This document shows, piece after piece, positions 15,626-24,504 of a DNA stretch of 64,000 nt. Location: the NCBI RefSeq assembly GCF_015493435.1, contig NZ_WGDD01000042.1, positions 1 through 64,000 on the forward strand, given 5' to 3'. The notes under the pieces were generated by a model that was given only the letters and a program-made list of their open reading frames with translations, ran no database searches and had not been told where the DNA came from. The number at the start of each line of letters is the position of its first letter. Position 1 is the stretch's first letter. The stretch is from Sulfurovum sp. (lineage in GTDB: Bacteria; Campylobacterota; Campylobacteria; Campylobacterales; Sulfurovaceae). The translations under genes and the position numbers were made by a program.

Positions 15626-17442
15626 TGGGAAAATTTGAAGCCTATCTTCTTGATATTCTAAGACACAAAAAAAAGAAGCGTATCGTCATACTCCTCGTCC
15701 TGCTTGCACTGATGGGTTCGATAGCGATGATCCCGACCAAGCTGGTCCTTGCCAAGATGCTGCCGGGGAAAAGTGCCGATACTTTCAGTATCTATATTGA
15801 TATGCCTACGAATGCGTCCATTCATGAAACACGGGAAATGGCCCAGTGTGTCGTCAGCCGGCTGCAAAAAGTAGCCGGTGTGACCGATATGGAAGTTTTT
15901 CTCGGGCAGGGAGCACCGCTCGACTATGCCGGACTTGTCAAAGGGAGTGCCTTCAAACGTTTTCAGAATCAGGCTGAGATCGTGGTGAACCTTACGGACA
16001 AGCATCACAGGGAAGAGCCTTCCTTTATGATGGTTCACCGCATACGGCCGCTCATTCAAAAACGGTGTGAACCGCTCAATCCGGGTACCAGTATCAAATT
16101 TATCGAAATGCCTTCAGGGCCTCCTACGCTTGCTACCATTGTTGTGGAAGTATACAGCAAATCGGAAAGTGCCTTGCGTCATATGTCCGAACGTGTCAGC
16201 AGCGTACTTAAAAAGACAGACGGCCTTGTCGATGTCGATGTGATGCTCGATGATATTTACACGACCTATATGCTGAGTCCGAACAAAGACAAGATCATTC
16301 AGAGCGGCCTGGGGGTCGACCAGGTCAATCAGATCATTTATCTGGCTTTCAAGGGGATGCCTGTTGCCGTGAAGAATACGAAGAACCAGCAGGACCAGAT
16401 CCCTATTTTTGTGCGTTTGGATGAACATTCAAGAAAAGTGCAGGGAGAAAGCAAAAGTGCACTGCACCACAAACTTTCCAATTTGCGGCTGATGAACAAA
16501 CGGGGAATGATGGTGCCGCTTATTGAAGTGGTCGATATCAAAGCGATGCCTTCCAGTCCGACCATTTTCAGAAAAGATCTTAAAAATATGGCGGTCATCA
16601 CAGCGGAATGTGATCTTGTTTCCCAGGTATATCCTCTTCTGGATGCCAGAGATACGATGCTCAAAGTACTGAAAAATGAATACAATATCACCAAAACACC
16701 GGGGATATCTACCTATATGTTCGATCTGAATGCCGTAGATAAAAAAACAGGGGAAAAAATACTGATCCGTTGGGATGGAGAGATGAAGGTATCACTCGAT
16801 ACCTTCAGGGATCTTGGAGGTGCTTTTATTGCAGCATTGGTGCTGATGTTCTTGCTGATGGTGGTTTACTACAAGTCTTTTGCACTCAGCGGGATCGTGC
16901 TTGCGGGAAGTTTCCTTTCCATCATAGGGGTTATTGTAGGCCACTGGATCACTGACAAGATCGCTCTGGCCATTACCGATGTCGATTTCTTTCTTACGGC
17001 AACATCTCTGATCGGCTTCATCTCACTGATGGGGATCAGTGCGCGGGGCTCACTGCTTCTAATAGATTTCTCCCGCGGATTGATCCGGGAAGGCATGGAA
17101 AAAAAGGAAGCGATCGCCAAGGCGACAGCGACACGTGCCAAACCGATTTTGATGACGGCAGTTGCGATTATTCTTGGATCCCTGCTGCTCTCTACAGACC
17201 CTATCTTCGGTGGACTCGGTATTGCATTGATCTTCGGATCCATTGCAGCGACAGCGGTGGCACTTTTTTTCATTCCTGTCCTGATGGATAATGCCAAAGC
17301 CATGGTTCCGGCAGAGGAGAAGATATGTGAAGAAGGTGACGGGACAGAAAAGGAGGGGAAAGACGTTTGGTGTATCCTGACGGATAATTTGAAAACGATC
17401 CTTTTCCCTAAAAAGAAATGTGACGACGATGAAGAGAAATAG
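15625..17442 (+). CDS. RND efflux transporter, C-terminal half chain
   Basis: 605 residues corresponding to TM7-TM12 and the second porter domain. TM7 lies at about residues 20-36; the porter domain includes 'VARVL'-type repeats replaced here by 'PSGPPTLATIVVEVYS'; TM8-TM12 start near residue 390, with 'LIGFISLMGISARGSLLLID' and 'RAKPILMTAVAIILGSLLL' typical of the family. A hydrophilic tail of about 50 residues rich in Lys and Glu follows TM12. The start shares a base with the stop of the N-terminal half, so the two chains are made together and must assemble as a pseudo-dimer within each protomer. Confidence 0.85.
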   Translation: MGKFEAYLLDILRHKKKKRIVILLVLLALMGSIAMIPTKLVLAKMLPGKSADTFSIYIDMPTNASIHETREMAQCVVSRLQKVAGVTDMEVFLGQGAPLDYAGLVKGSAFKRFQNQAEIVVNLTDKHHREEPSFMMVHRIRPLIQKRCEPLNPGTSIKFIEMPSGPPTLATIVVEVYSKSESALRHMSERVSSVLKKTDGLVDVDVMLDDIYTTYMLSPNKDKIIQSGLGVDQVNQIIYLAFKGMPVAVKNTKNQQDQIPIFVRLDEHSRKVQGESKSALHHKLSNLRLMNKRGMMVPLIEVVDIKAMPSSPTIFRKDLKNMAVITAECDLVSQVYPLLDARDTMLKVLKNEYNITKTPGISTYMFDLNAVDKKTGEKILIRWDGEMKVSLDTFRDLGGAFIAALVLMFLLMVVYYKSFALSGIVLAGSFLSIIGVIVGHWITDKIALAITDVDFFLTATSLIGFISLMGISARGSLLLIDFSRGLIREGMEKKEAIAKATATRAKPILMTAVAIILGSLLLSTDPIFGGLGIALIFGSIAATAVALFFIPVLMDNAKAMVPAEEKICEEGDGTEKEGKDVWCILTDNLKTILFPKKKCDDDEEK

Positions 17443-17444
17443 TA

Positions 17445-18287
17445 CTACTCTTCATTGATATCTTTAAATTGTGAAGGGTCATATTCGATGGTTATTTTGG
17501 TGTACATGCCGGGATAGATCTTTGGATTGCTGCGTTTGAAGGTAATGCGGATCTTAAATGTATGCGTCATCGGGTTGGCACTCGGAACGATGGACTTGAT
17601 ACGCCCGTGGCCGCGGTACCTGATGGATGGAATCCGGAAACGTACATAATCGCCTTCATTGATCTTGAGCAGGTCAGATTCGGATATCTGTGCTTCTATT
17701 TCGAGATCTTTGAGGTCAACAAGAACCATGACGGGCATACCGGGCATGACCATGTCCCCGACATGAAGATTTTTTTGGACAATGATCCCGTCGCTGGGTG
17801 CCTTGACTTCGAGATATTGTGAAATGACACTGATCTCTTTGGCTTTTTGTGATGCCTGCTTGACCAGGGTCTGCATGGACTTTAGCATGGCCTGTGCATT
17901 CTCTGCCATGATCTCGAGGTTTTCACTCCACTCTTCGTAATTGAATGACTTGCTGTCTGTCCTGCCGCGAAACAATGCTTTTTCACGGCGTATATCATCA
18001 AGTTTGGTCCGGTAGACATCAACCATTGCTTCTGTCTGTTCAAGTGCCAGGTTGGCCTGTTCTTTGAGAATGTCGAATTCTGCCGAATCCATTTTAAAAA
18101 GATCATCCTCTCTTCTAACTTTATCTCCGATCTTCACATAGACATCTTTGACATACCCCATATAACGTGCACCGATATATTTCTGGTTGTCAGATACTAC
18201 TGTACCGGTTACGGAAATCGTAGCGGCATAGAGTCCGGATGAGAGCAGAGAGGCAAAGAGCAGGGGGGTAAAAAGTCTTTTTTTCAT
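17445..18287 (-). CDS. RND periplasmic adaptor (HlyD/MFP family)
   Basis: 280 residues with a signal peptide (1-21). The first barrel/lipoyl half is 'YIGARYMGYVKDVYVKIGDKV' (38-58), a coiled hairpin covers about 65-145, and the second lipoyl half is 'VKAPSDGIIVQKNLHVGDMV'. The barrel part 'RIPSIRYRGHGRIKSIVP' follows. It is short because the membrane-proximal domain is reduced. The gene ends two bases from the pump operon and is transcribed toward it, an unusual arrangement for pump and adaptor; no TolC homologue is nearby. Confidence 0.85.
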   Translation of the reverse strand: MKKRLFTPLLFASLLSSGLYAATISVTGTVVSDNQKYIGARYMGYVKDVYVKIGDKVRREDDLFKMDSAEFDILKEQANLALEQTEAMVDVYRTKLDDIRREKALFRGRTDSKSFNYEEWSENLEIMAENAQAMLKSMQTLVKQASQKAKEISVISQYLEVKAPSDGIIVQKNLHVGDMVMPGMPVMVLVDLKDLEIEAQISESDLLKINEGDYVRFRIPSIRYRGHGRIKSIVPSANPMTHTFKIRITFKRSNPKIYPGMYTKITIEYDPSQFKDINEE

Positions 18288-18425
18288 AATACACCTTTAT
18301 TTATTAATTTGCTTTAATTAAATAAGTTATTTTTATATTCTACACTAAGGTACCTAAAAAGGAAAGTGTGGCGTCATATTTGAGGGCAGTTGGGAAAAAG
18401 TGGGTAAAAAAGAAAAGTTCTTTGA

Positions 18426-18443
18426 ACCAGACCGGAGTCTGGT
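18426..18443 (-). terminator. Terminator hairpin downstream of the FadL-like gene
   Basis: ACCAGAC-cgga-GTCTGGT forms a 7-bp stem with a 4-nt loop ten bases after the FadL-like stop; on the minus strand it is followed by a T-rich stretch. Confidence 0.55.
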
Positions 18444-18452
18444 ACAACAGGT

Positions 18453-19718
18453 TTAGAACTTATAGGTAAGCTGGAAAGAGAGTGAATTTTCACTGTGGTC
18501 AGTCGTGACAGAATCAAGTCCCATTTGGAGTGCACTTACATCAAATGTTTTTGTCGATACCGGTGCATAAACATACGCTGCATCGAGGGAGATCTGGTCA
18601 TTGAAGGCATACGTACCACCGATGGTATAGTGCTGTTCTTCCGTTGCCGGGAATCCAAGAAGATTGAACATGTTGATGGACGGATTCAGTGTTTCCGTTA
18701 CCGGTGTGGTCGCATAATTATATCCGAGTCTCAGTGCCCAGTTGTCCTGCGTAAATTCATAACCGAAAGCATATACATTCTGGTCTTCCCATCCAAAGTC
18801 CTGGTATCCTTTTGCCGAAGACCACTGGATCTGTTTGTAATCGAAAGCAAAAGTATGCTGCCCCATCGTATAGGCAATACCTACACCGGCTTCTGCGGGC
18901 TGCTCCAAATGGTCTCCGTCGGGCAATACGATACCAAACGGTCTTGTTGCAGTACTGAGCTGGTTCTTGTATTCCATATCGATCTTAGATTTGTAAACGG
19001 CACCGATGACCAGACCGTTCGAGAAATCATACGTGGCACCGATACTGTAGCCAAAACCGAAGTCCTGTGAGAGACCGGCACCTACAGAATTCAAATTAGG
19101 CGGCATGTTTCTGTCGGGCATGACATAATTGATGTCCAGGTTTCCGTACTGCAGAATAGGAGCAACAGCAATGCTCAGTCCTTCCATTTTATATGCCAGC
19201 GGTACGGCAAACTGCATCAGCTGAAGATTGGTGACCATATTGAAGTTGTTCAATTGGCCCGTGGTGAACATCGTATTTCTAATGTCGGCATCCTGACTGT
19301 AGTCCACACCCATTCCGGCAGTTCCCCACATACCGATACCTACATAAAAAGAATCATTGATCTTCATTGCCAGTGACACTTCCGGGATCATGTTCATATC
19401 GGCATCGCTGGTAAGCTTGTTTTGCGGCGGGAGCATAGATGGCGGTATATTGGGGTTTACATTCAACTGTGTTTTGATATCCGGCATGAAAACAGTTCCC
19501 CCAAAAGAAATTTCGGTGGACTGTACTTTGGTAATGAGAGCGGGGTTGTTCAGGGTAGATTCTGCACCGTGGCTCAGCGCAATCCCGACACCACCCATAC
19601 CGCGGGCTTTGGCACCGACAGAAATGAGGTGGTCTCCATTTGTAGCATGCAGCAGTGTTGAAGTCACAAGTGACAGGGCAATACCGGTTCCGAGCAGTTT
19701 GAGGTTACTTTTTTTCAT
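18453..19718 (-). CDS. FadL/TodX-family outer-membrane channel
   Basis: The track starts far upstream at 19841; ATG 19718 is preferred because AAGGA lies 5 bases upstream and the protein then opens with a standard signal peptide (MKKSNLKLLGTG...LLHA). The mature N-terminus 'VGAKARGMGGVGIALSHGAE' is the FadL plug/hatch signature, and the rest is beta-strand rich and ends in 'LTYKF' with a terminal Phe, as in outer-membrane barrels. About 421 residues. FadL proteins admit long-chain fatty acids or hydrophobic compounds; the substrate here is unknown. The gene stands alone with its own promoter and terminator. Confidence 0.9.
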   Translation of the reverse strand: MKKSNLKLLGTGIALSLVTSTLLHATNGDHLISVGAKARGMGGVGIALSHGAESTLNNPALITKVQSTEISFGGTVFMPDIKTQLNVNPNIPPSMLPPQNKLTSDADMNMIPEVSLAMKINDSFYVGIGMWGTAGMGVDYSQDADIRNTMFTTGQLNNFNMVTNLQLMQFAVPLAYKMEGLSIAVAPILQYGNLDINYVMPDRNMPPNLNSVGAGLSQDFGFGYSIGATYDFSNGLVIGAVYKSKIDMEYKNQLSTATRPFGIVLPDGDHLEQPAEAGVGIAYTMGQHTFAFDYKQIQWSSAKGYQDFGWEDQNVYAFGYEFTQDNWALRLGYNYATTPVTETLNPSINMFNLLGFPATEEQHYTIGGTYAFNDQISLDAAYVYAPVSTKTFDVSALQMGLDSVTTDHSENSLSFQLTYKF

Positions 19719-19751
19719 CATTATCCTTGAAGTGTTTTTTTGATTTCGAAT

Positions 19752-19757
19752 AGTATA
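19752..19757 (-). promoter_or_regulatory. Candidate -10 (TATACT) of the FadL-like gene
   Basis: TATACT on the minus strand lies about 35 bases before ATG 19718, in very AT-rich DNA; no -35 box is recognisable. Confidence 0.45.
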
Positions 19758-19899
19758 GTTGAATAATAAATTAATGTCAAGAATATCTATAGATTTTATT
19801 TTATTATAATATAGAAGTATAATACTTATTATTATGATCAATAAAAACAGAAGAAATATATGTAAATGTAAAGATTATGATAGTGTGTGAAAATAATAA

Positions 19900-19919
19900 G
19901 AGGCAGATGGTTCTGCCTC
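19900..19919 (-). terminator. Terminator hairpin after the 47-residue gene
   Basis: GAGGCAGA-tggt-TCTGCCTC is a perfect 8-bp stem with a 4-nt loop, 14 bases past the stop of the small gene; the minus-strand sequence after it is T-rich. Confidence 0.65.
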
Positions 19920-19933
19920 GGAGAAATGAACGC

Positions 19934-20077
19934 TTAAACGTCCGCTACGAGTTTTTTCAATTCAAAGTTGAGACATGAGGTCAATTCGATATATTCGAGT
20001 TTGGTAATACACCCCTCTTGATATCCTTTGTAATATTTGCACATTTCAACTTGAATGGTTTTGACTTTTTCTGCCAT
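19934..20077 (-). CDS. Small conserved-looking protein, 47 residues
   Basis: This ORF is too short for the ORF track. It starts at ATG 20077 with AAGGAT eight bases upstream and ends at a TAA followed by a clear hairpin terminator, so it has the full outline of a real gene. The product is Lys/Glu-rich with three Cys ('EMCKYYKGY', 'EGCITKLEYI', 'TSCLNFELKK') and no membrane segment. It could bind a metal or act as a small regulator, but no family is recognised. Its upstream neighbour adk has its own hairpin, so it is probably a separate transcript. Confidence 0.6.
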   Translation of the reverse strand: MAEKVKTIQVEMCKYYKGYQEGCITKLEYIELTSCLNFELKKLVADV

Positions 20078-20138
20078 GCCATATCCTTTCTACTTAAATT
20101 ATAAAAGAATTTTAACATGAAATTATATTTATTATAAG

Positions 20139-20172
20139 GGCATCTGGAAAATATTTATTTTTTCCAGATGCC
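20139..20172 (-). terminator. Strong hairpin downstream of adk
   Basis: GGCATCTGGAAAA and TTTTCCAGATGCC form a perfect 13-bp stem around an 8-nt AT loop, starting 18 bases after the adk stop. It probably ends the aspS-adk transcript. Confidence 0.7.
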
Positions 20173-20189
20173 AAGTCGGCAGCAAAGGT

Positions 20190-20783
20190 TTAGATTTTGC
20201 TCAGGACAAAAGCTTCCATTTCTGCAACCACTTCATCAAGTGTTCGCTCGCCGTTGATGATGGTAAGCAGGCCTTTGTCCGTGTAAAATCTCTGGATGGC
20301 TCCCAATGGTTCGGTGTAAATTTTCATTCTGTCGTTGAAAACCTCTTCACTGTCGTCGCTTCTTTCTTCTCCCGGGGCCGCTTCCGCTCTTCGTCCGAGG
20401 ATACGCTCTCTGGCTACTGCTTCGCTCACTCTTACTTCGATGACAGAGACAAGCTCGATGTCCTCTTCTTTGCTGACAAGTTCGTCAAAAGCGGTCATTT
20501 GCTCTTCGCTTCTCGGGTAACCGTCTATGAGAATAGTATCAACCGGTGCATTTTTGATGGCAGAAACAATAGTATCGATAATGATATTCAGAGGAACCAG
20601 TGCGCCTTTGGAAATGTAGCTCTCGATGGTTTTACCCAGTTCCGACCCGCTTGCGACTTCTTCTCTGAGCATATCGCCTGTAGAGTAGTGAACGATCCTG
20701 TCAGCATGTTTTTCCGCAATGATACTTGCATCCGTCGTTTTACCCGAACCCGGTGCCCCGATGATCAAAAATAATTTTTTCAT
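20190..20783 (-). CDS. adk: Adenylate kinase
   Basis: 197 residues from ATG 20783 (AAGGA 7 bases upstream); the ORF track runs on to 20870 through a repeat. It converts ATP + AMP to 2 ADP. The P-loop is 'GAPGSGKTT' (9-17), the AMP-binding segment 'YSTGDMLREEV' follows, and 'LIDGYPRSEEQ' and the lid region 'ILGRRAEAAPGEERSDDSEE' with a short, Cys-free lid are visible. Cytoplasmic. It lies downstream of aspS with a palindromic repeat between them. Confidence 0.97.
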   Translation of the reverse strand: MKKLFLIIGAPGSGKTTDASIIAEKHADRIVHYSTGDMLREEVASGSELGKTIESYISKGALVPLNIIIDTIVSAIKNAPVDTILIDGYPRSEEQMTAFDELVSKEEDIELVSVIEVRVSEAVARERILGRRAEAAPGEERSDDSEEVFNDRMKIYTEPLGAIQRFYTDKGLLTIINGERTLDEVVAEMEAFVLSKI

Positions 20784-20808
20784 GTAGTGTTCCTTTTTTA
20801 AATTTATT

Positions 20809-20884
20809 GTAGGGGTGCCCCTTGTGGGTACCCGAAACATTATGCTTTGTGCAATTATGGGCAACCACAAGGGATTGCCCCTAC
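20809..20884. repeat. GTAGGGG...CCCCTAC inverted repeat between aspS and adk
   Basis: Arm 1 (20809-20833, starting GTAGGGGTGCCCC) and arm 2 (20859-20884, ending TTGCCCCTAC) are imperfect inverted copies around a 25-bp spacer. The 25-bp arm 1 is identical, reverse-complemented, to 29296-29320, so this is a dispersed element. On the mRNA it would fold into a long hairpin between two essential genes. Confidence 0.85.
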
Positions 20885-20886
20885 AA

Positions 20887-22641
20887 TTATGCCGTCGGTG
20901 CAGCCTGTCTGAGTCTGATGCTCAGCTCTTTGAGCTGCTCATTGTCGACTTCGCTTGGTGCCTGGGTAAGCAGACACTGTGCTTTCTGTGTTTTTGGGAA
21001 GGCAATGACATCACGAATGCTGCTGGCACCTGTCATGATCATGATCATCCTGTCAAGGCCGAGTGCAAAACCGCCGTGCGGCGGTGCACCGAACTTGAGC
21101 GCGTCAAGCAGGAAGCCGAATTTACTCTGCGCTTCCTCTTCACTGATACCCAGAAGTTTGAAAACTTCTTCCTGTACATCCTCTTTATGGATACGGATAG
21201 ATCCGCCGCCCAGCTCCGTACCGTTGAGAACCACGTCATATGCGATAGATTCGATCTCTTCGATCTCATCATAGTCAAGCGATTTTGGCTGTGTGAACGG
21301 GTGGTGAAGTGCTTTGACCTTGCCGTCCTCGACTTCGAACATCGGGAAGTCCATGACCCAGAGGAACTCGAAACGGTCTTCGGGGATGATGTCCATGGTC
21401 TCTGCAAGGTAGATACGGAAACGGCCCATATAGTCCCAGACCAGTTTTTTCTCACCCGCACCGAAGAAGACGGCATCGCCCACTTCAAGTCCGCAGCGGT
21501 CGATGATCGCCTGGATGTCGTCTTCTGTGAAGAATTTGGTCAATGGGCCTTTGAGACCGTCCTCTTTCATCTGGAAATAGCCCAGACCCTGCGCGCCGAA
21601 TTTGCGTACATAGTCCTCAAAGCCTTTCATTTGGCGTTTGGAGAAGATCTCATCGCCTTTGGGTACCCTGAGCGCTTTGATACGGTTCTTTTTGGGCATT
21701 TTGGCGATACTTGAGAAGATCTCGTTGTCGCATCTCTCGAAAATATCAAGTACATCGACCATCGCAAGATCGTAACGCATGTCCGGTTTGTCCGAACCGT
21801 ATTTTTCCATCGCTTCTGCATGTGTCATACGGTTGAACTTTGTCGGTACGTCAAACCCGCATTTAATGAAAACATCGGAGATGAGTTTTTCGGCAACGGT
21901 AATGACATCTTCCTGGTCACAGAAAGACATTTCGACGTCTATCTGGGTAAATTCCGGCTGTCTGTCGGCTCTGAGGTCTTCGTCTCTGAAACATTTTGCG
22001 ATCTGGAAATAGCGGTCGAAACCACCCACCATCAGAAGCTGTTTGAAAAGCTGTGGAGATTGGGGAAGGGCATAGAACTCACCACCGTGTACACGGCTTG
22101 GTACCAGGTAGTCTCTTGCACCTTCCGGTGTTGATTTGGTCAAAATAGGTGTTTCCACTTCAAGGAAACCAAGTTCATCCAGTGCATTTCTTGTGGCGAT
22201 GGTTGCTTTGGAGCGCAGCTTGAAAGTGTTGTATGCTTTTTGTGTTCTGAGTTCAAGGTAGCGGTATTTGAGTTTGATCTCTTCGTTCACTTTTTCGTCA
22301 TTGAGCTCGAAAGGCATCGGTTTGGAGCGGTTTTCGATGGTCAGTGAATCTACTACCATTTCGACCTTGCCTGTTTTGAGGTTCGGGTTCTCAAGACCTT
22401 CGCCTCTTGCACGGATCTTGCCCGTAGCGATCAGGACGAACTGGTCTCTGATCTCTTCGGCTGTTTTGTGCGCCTCGGCATTGTCTGCCGGGTCACAGAC
22501 AAGCTGTACGACTTCGTCTTTGTCTCTGAGGTCGATAAAGATAACCCCGCCATGGTCTCTGCGGCTGGCTACCCAGCCGGCTACGGTGACTGTTTCACCG
22601 ATATGTTGTTCATTTACGTCAGCACAGTAATGTGTTCTCAT
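20887..22641 (-). CDS. aspS: Aspartyl-tRNA synthetase
   Basis: 584 residues. It charges tRNA(Asp) and, where no asparaginyl-tRNA synthetase exists, often tRNA(Asn). ATG 22641 with AGGAT upstream is preferred over the TTG at 22644. The N-terminal OB-fold includes '[13 protein letters not shown]' and '[14 protein letters not shown]'; class II motifs include '[20 protein letters not shown]', '[18 protein letters not shown]' and '[13 protein letters not shown]'. The bacterial-type GAD insertion domain lies between motifs 2 and 3. It precedes adk on the same strand. Confidence 0.97.
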   Translation of the reverse strand: MRTHYCADVNEQHIGETVTVAGWVASRRDHGGVIFIDLRDKDEVVQLVCDPADNAEAHKTAEEIRDQFVLIATGKIRARGEGLENPNLKTGKVEMVVDSLTIENRSKPMPFELNDEKVNEEIKLKYRYLELRTQKAYNTFKLRSKATIATRNALDELGFLEVETPILTKSTPEGARDYLVPSRVHGGEFYALPQSPQLFKQLLMVGGFDRYFQIAKCFRDEDLRADRQPEFTQIDVEMSFCDQEDVITVAEKLISDVFIKCGFDVPTKFNRMTHAEAMEKYGSDKPDMRYDLAMVDVLDIFERCDNEIFSSIAKMPKKNRIKALRVPKGDEIFSKRQMKGFEDYVRKFGAQGLGYFQMKEDGLKGPLTKFFTEDDIQAIIDRCGLEVGDAVFFGAGEKKLVWDYMGRFRIYLAETMDIIPEDRFEFLWVMDFPMFEVEDGKVKALHHPFTQPKSLDYDEIEEIESIAYDVVLNGTELGGGSIRIHKEDVQEEVFKLLGISEEEAQSKFGFLLDALKFGAPPHGGFALGLDRMIMIMTGASSIRDVIAFPKTQKAQCLLTQAPSEVDNEQLKELSIRLRQAAPTA

Positions 22642-22747
22642 CAAAAATCCTATCTAATTATAATGGTGCGATTATATCCAAAAAAGTTTAGGGTTGTTAC
22701 CCTGCATGCCGAACAGGAGACAGACAACAATGGTCATGAAGGCATCT

Positions 22748-23194
22748 TTAATGGAGCAGATAGTCTTTTTCCCAAAAAAATTCGATCCATTCATTTGTTT
22801 CATAGAGACTGAAATCGGGCTGTATTACAGCACTTTTTTTATAATAGATGGATCCTGACTTGAAAGTGGCATGTGTAAAACGCTTCCTGAGAAGGGAAAG
22901 TACTTCCTTCAGTGTTTCTCCGCTGTCTACAATGTCGTCAAGTACCAGTACTTTAGCGGCATTTTCCAGTGCCGGCACATTGAAAATCCTGCACCGTCTT
23001 CCTTTCTGGTCACCTTCATAGAGAATGGAGTTGATGCTCATGAGCTGACGGTTTCCCGTAGCGGAAGCATAGGCATGCCCCAGTGTCCATCCGCCTCTGG
23101 CAATGGCGACGATGGTATCGGGTCTGTAGGTGTCTGTAAGACGAACCAGTTTTTTGACATCTTCGACAAATTGTGTATAGGGATAATAGACCAT
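22748..23194 (-). CDS. Phosphoribosyltransferase (xanthine/guanine PRTase-like)
   Basis: 148 residues from ATG 23194, with TGGAG 7 bases upstream; ATG 23206 is an alternative. The PRPP-binding motif is 'VLVLDDIVDSGET', preceded by the flexible-loop region and 'TIVAIARGGWTLG', typical of the Gpt/COG2236 group that salvages purine bases with PRPP. The extension to 23491 in the ORF track overlaps the divergent gene and is not supported. It shares a divergent promoter region of about 70 bp with the VWA gene. Confidence 0.88.
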   Translation of the reverse strand: MVYYPYTQFVEDVKKLVRLTDTYRPDTIVAIARGGWTLGHAYASATGNRQLMSINSILYEGDQKGRRCRIFNVPALENAAKVLVLDDIVDSGETLKEVLSLLRKRFTHATFKSGSIYYKKSAVIQPDFSLYETNEWIEFFWEKDYLLH

Positions 23195-23251
23195 ATAGAG
23201 CTCCATCAGAAAATAATAAAACAGTGTAACATGATATAGAATAATCTTTGC

Positions 23252-23257
23252 TATAAT
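23252..23257 (+). promoter_or_regulatory. TATAAT 6 nt before the VWA gene start
   Basis: TATAAT is followed by CACTTT and then ATG 23264, with no Shine-Dalgarno, which predicts a leaderless transcript for the VWA-motor operon. Confidence 0.55.
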
Positions 23258-23263
23258 CACTTT

Positions 23264-24448
23264 ATGGATCCTATAGAAAAACTTGAAAAAGCCAAAGCGA
23301 AACTGATGTTGGAACATCCCTATATCGGATCGGTTTCCACCGTCCTGAAGCTGGATAACAACAGAGATACACTGACATTCAGCAGTGACGGTATACACTT
23401 GAAATACAATGATGAATATTTCGAGAAAGTACCTGTTGAAGAAATAGAGTTCGCTTTGGCGAACGGGGCAATGCATGCCGTACTCAGGCACAGTGAACGT
23501 GCAGAGGAGCGTGTCGGGCGTATTTGGCAGGCGGCGAGCGATCTTGTGGTCAACGCTATGCTGGTGAAGAACGGTTTTGAACTGCCGCCCTATGTCTATT
23601 ATGATGAGCGTTTTGAAGGAATGTACGCCGAAGAGATATACGATGTACTTAAAGATGAAATGATCACCAATGATGCCCGTGATGAAGCAGAGGCAGAAGA
23701 TGAAATGTCACAGGAACCCGGGGATCAGCAGCGCAAGAGTGAAGAGAGCCAGAACGGGAGTACCCGCGAGCGTGCGGTACAGCAGGCATCCATGGAAAAA
23801 AATGAAGCTGCACAGATAGAAGCGGAGGGGGAGGCGCTTCAGGAAATGTTCGAGCAGATATTTCAGAAGTATAAGAGACAGGGGGAACTGCCGAAAGAAT
23901 TGCAGCGGCTTGTACCGGAATATTTTTCACACCAAATAAACTGGCGTGAAATACTGTACCGGTATATTGCTTCCTATGCCAAAAACAGCTACTCCTTTAT
24001 GCCTCCAAACATGAAATATCTTTACCGTGGTATCTGTCTGCCCAGTCTGAGTTCAGACCTGCTGCGTGTTGTCATTGCTGTTGATACTTCCGGCTCTGTC
24101 GATGAAACCTTACTGGGAATTTTTCTGGGTGAAGTAAATACCGTGATGCAGCACTATCCCAACTATGAGATCGATCTGATCACGGCTGATGCCAAGATCC
24201 GGTCACACAGGGTCTATCTGCCCGGTGAATTTCTGGCCTATGAAGTAAGCGGAGGCGGAGGGACGGATTTTCGTCCGGTATTTGAATATATTGACAAGCA
24301 TATCGACTATCCGACACTGCTGCTGTACTTCACCGACGGGATGGGTACTTTTCCTTCGTATGCACCGGGGTATGACGTTCTGTGGGTGATGCCGGAAGAG
24401 AGAGAAGTGCCTTTTGGAGAGGTGCTTGTTTTGGAAGGCGGCAATTAA
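23264..24448 (+). CDS. DUF2201/VWA-domain protein with degenerate peptidase motif
   Basis: 394 residues. The N-terminal part resembles the putative metallopeptidase half of COG3864 proteins, but the HExxH site is replaced by N67-G68-A-M-H71 in 'LANGAMHAVLRHSER', so the catalytic Glu and one zinc ligand are missing. A charged, Gln/Glu-rich linker covers about 145-205. The C-terminal VWA-like domain has an intact MIDAS start 'VDTSGS' (D274) and a later 'FTDGMGTFP'. COG3864 proteins normally sit beside a MoxR-type AAA+ ATPase; none is present here. Instead the next genes encode a MotA-like channel and an OmpA-like stator, suggesting a regulator or scaffold for that complex. Confidence 0.8.
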   Translation: MDPIEKLEKAKAKLMLEHPYIGSVSTVLKLDNNRDTLTFSSDGIHLKYNDEYFEKVPVEEIEFALANGAMHAVLRHSERAEERVGRIWQAASDLVVNAMLVKNGFELPPYVYYDERFEGMYAEEIYDVLKDEMITNDARDEAEAEDEMSQEPGDQQRKSEESQNGSTRERAVQQASMEKNEAAQIEAEGEALQEMFEQIFQKYKRQGELPKELQRLVPEYFSHQINWREILYRYIASYAKNSYSFMPPNMKYLYRGICLPSLSSDLLRVVIAVDTSGSVDETLLGIFLGEVNTVMQHYPNYEIDLITADAKIRSHRVYLPGEFLAYEVSGGGGTDFRPVFEYIDKHIDYPTLLLYFTDGMGTFPSYAPGYDVLWVMPEEREVPFGEVLVLEGGN

Positions 24449-24504
24449 TATTTGGTTTAAAGAGTTTTGGTATACTTGATTGAATTTATAGTGAGGATAT
24501 TTTA

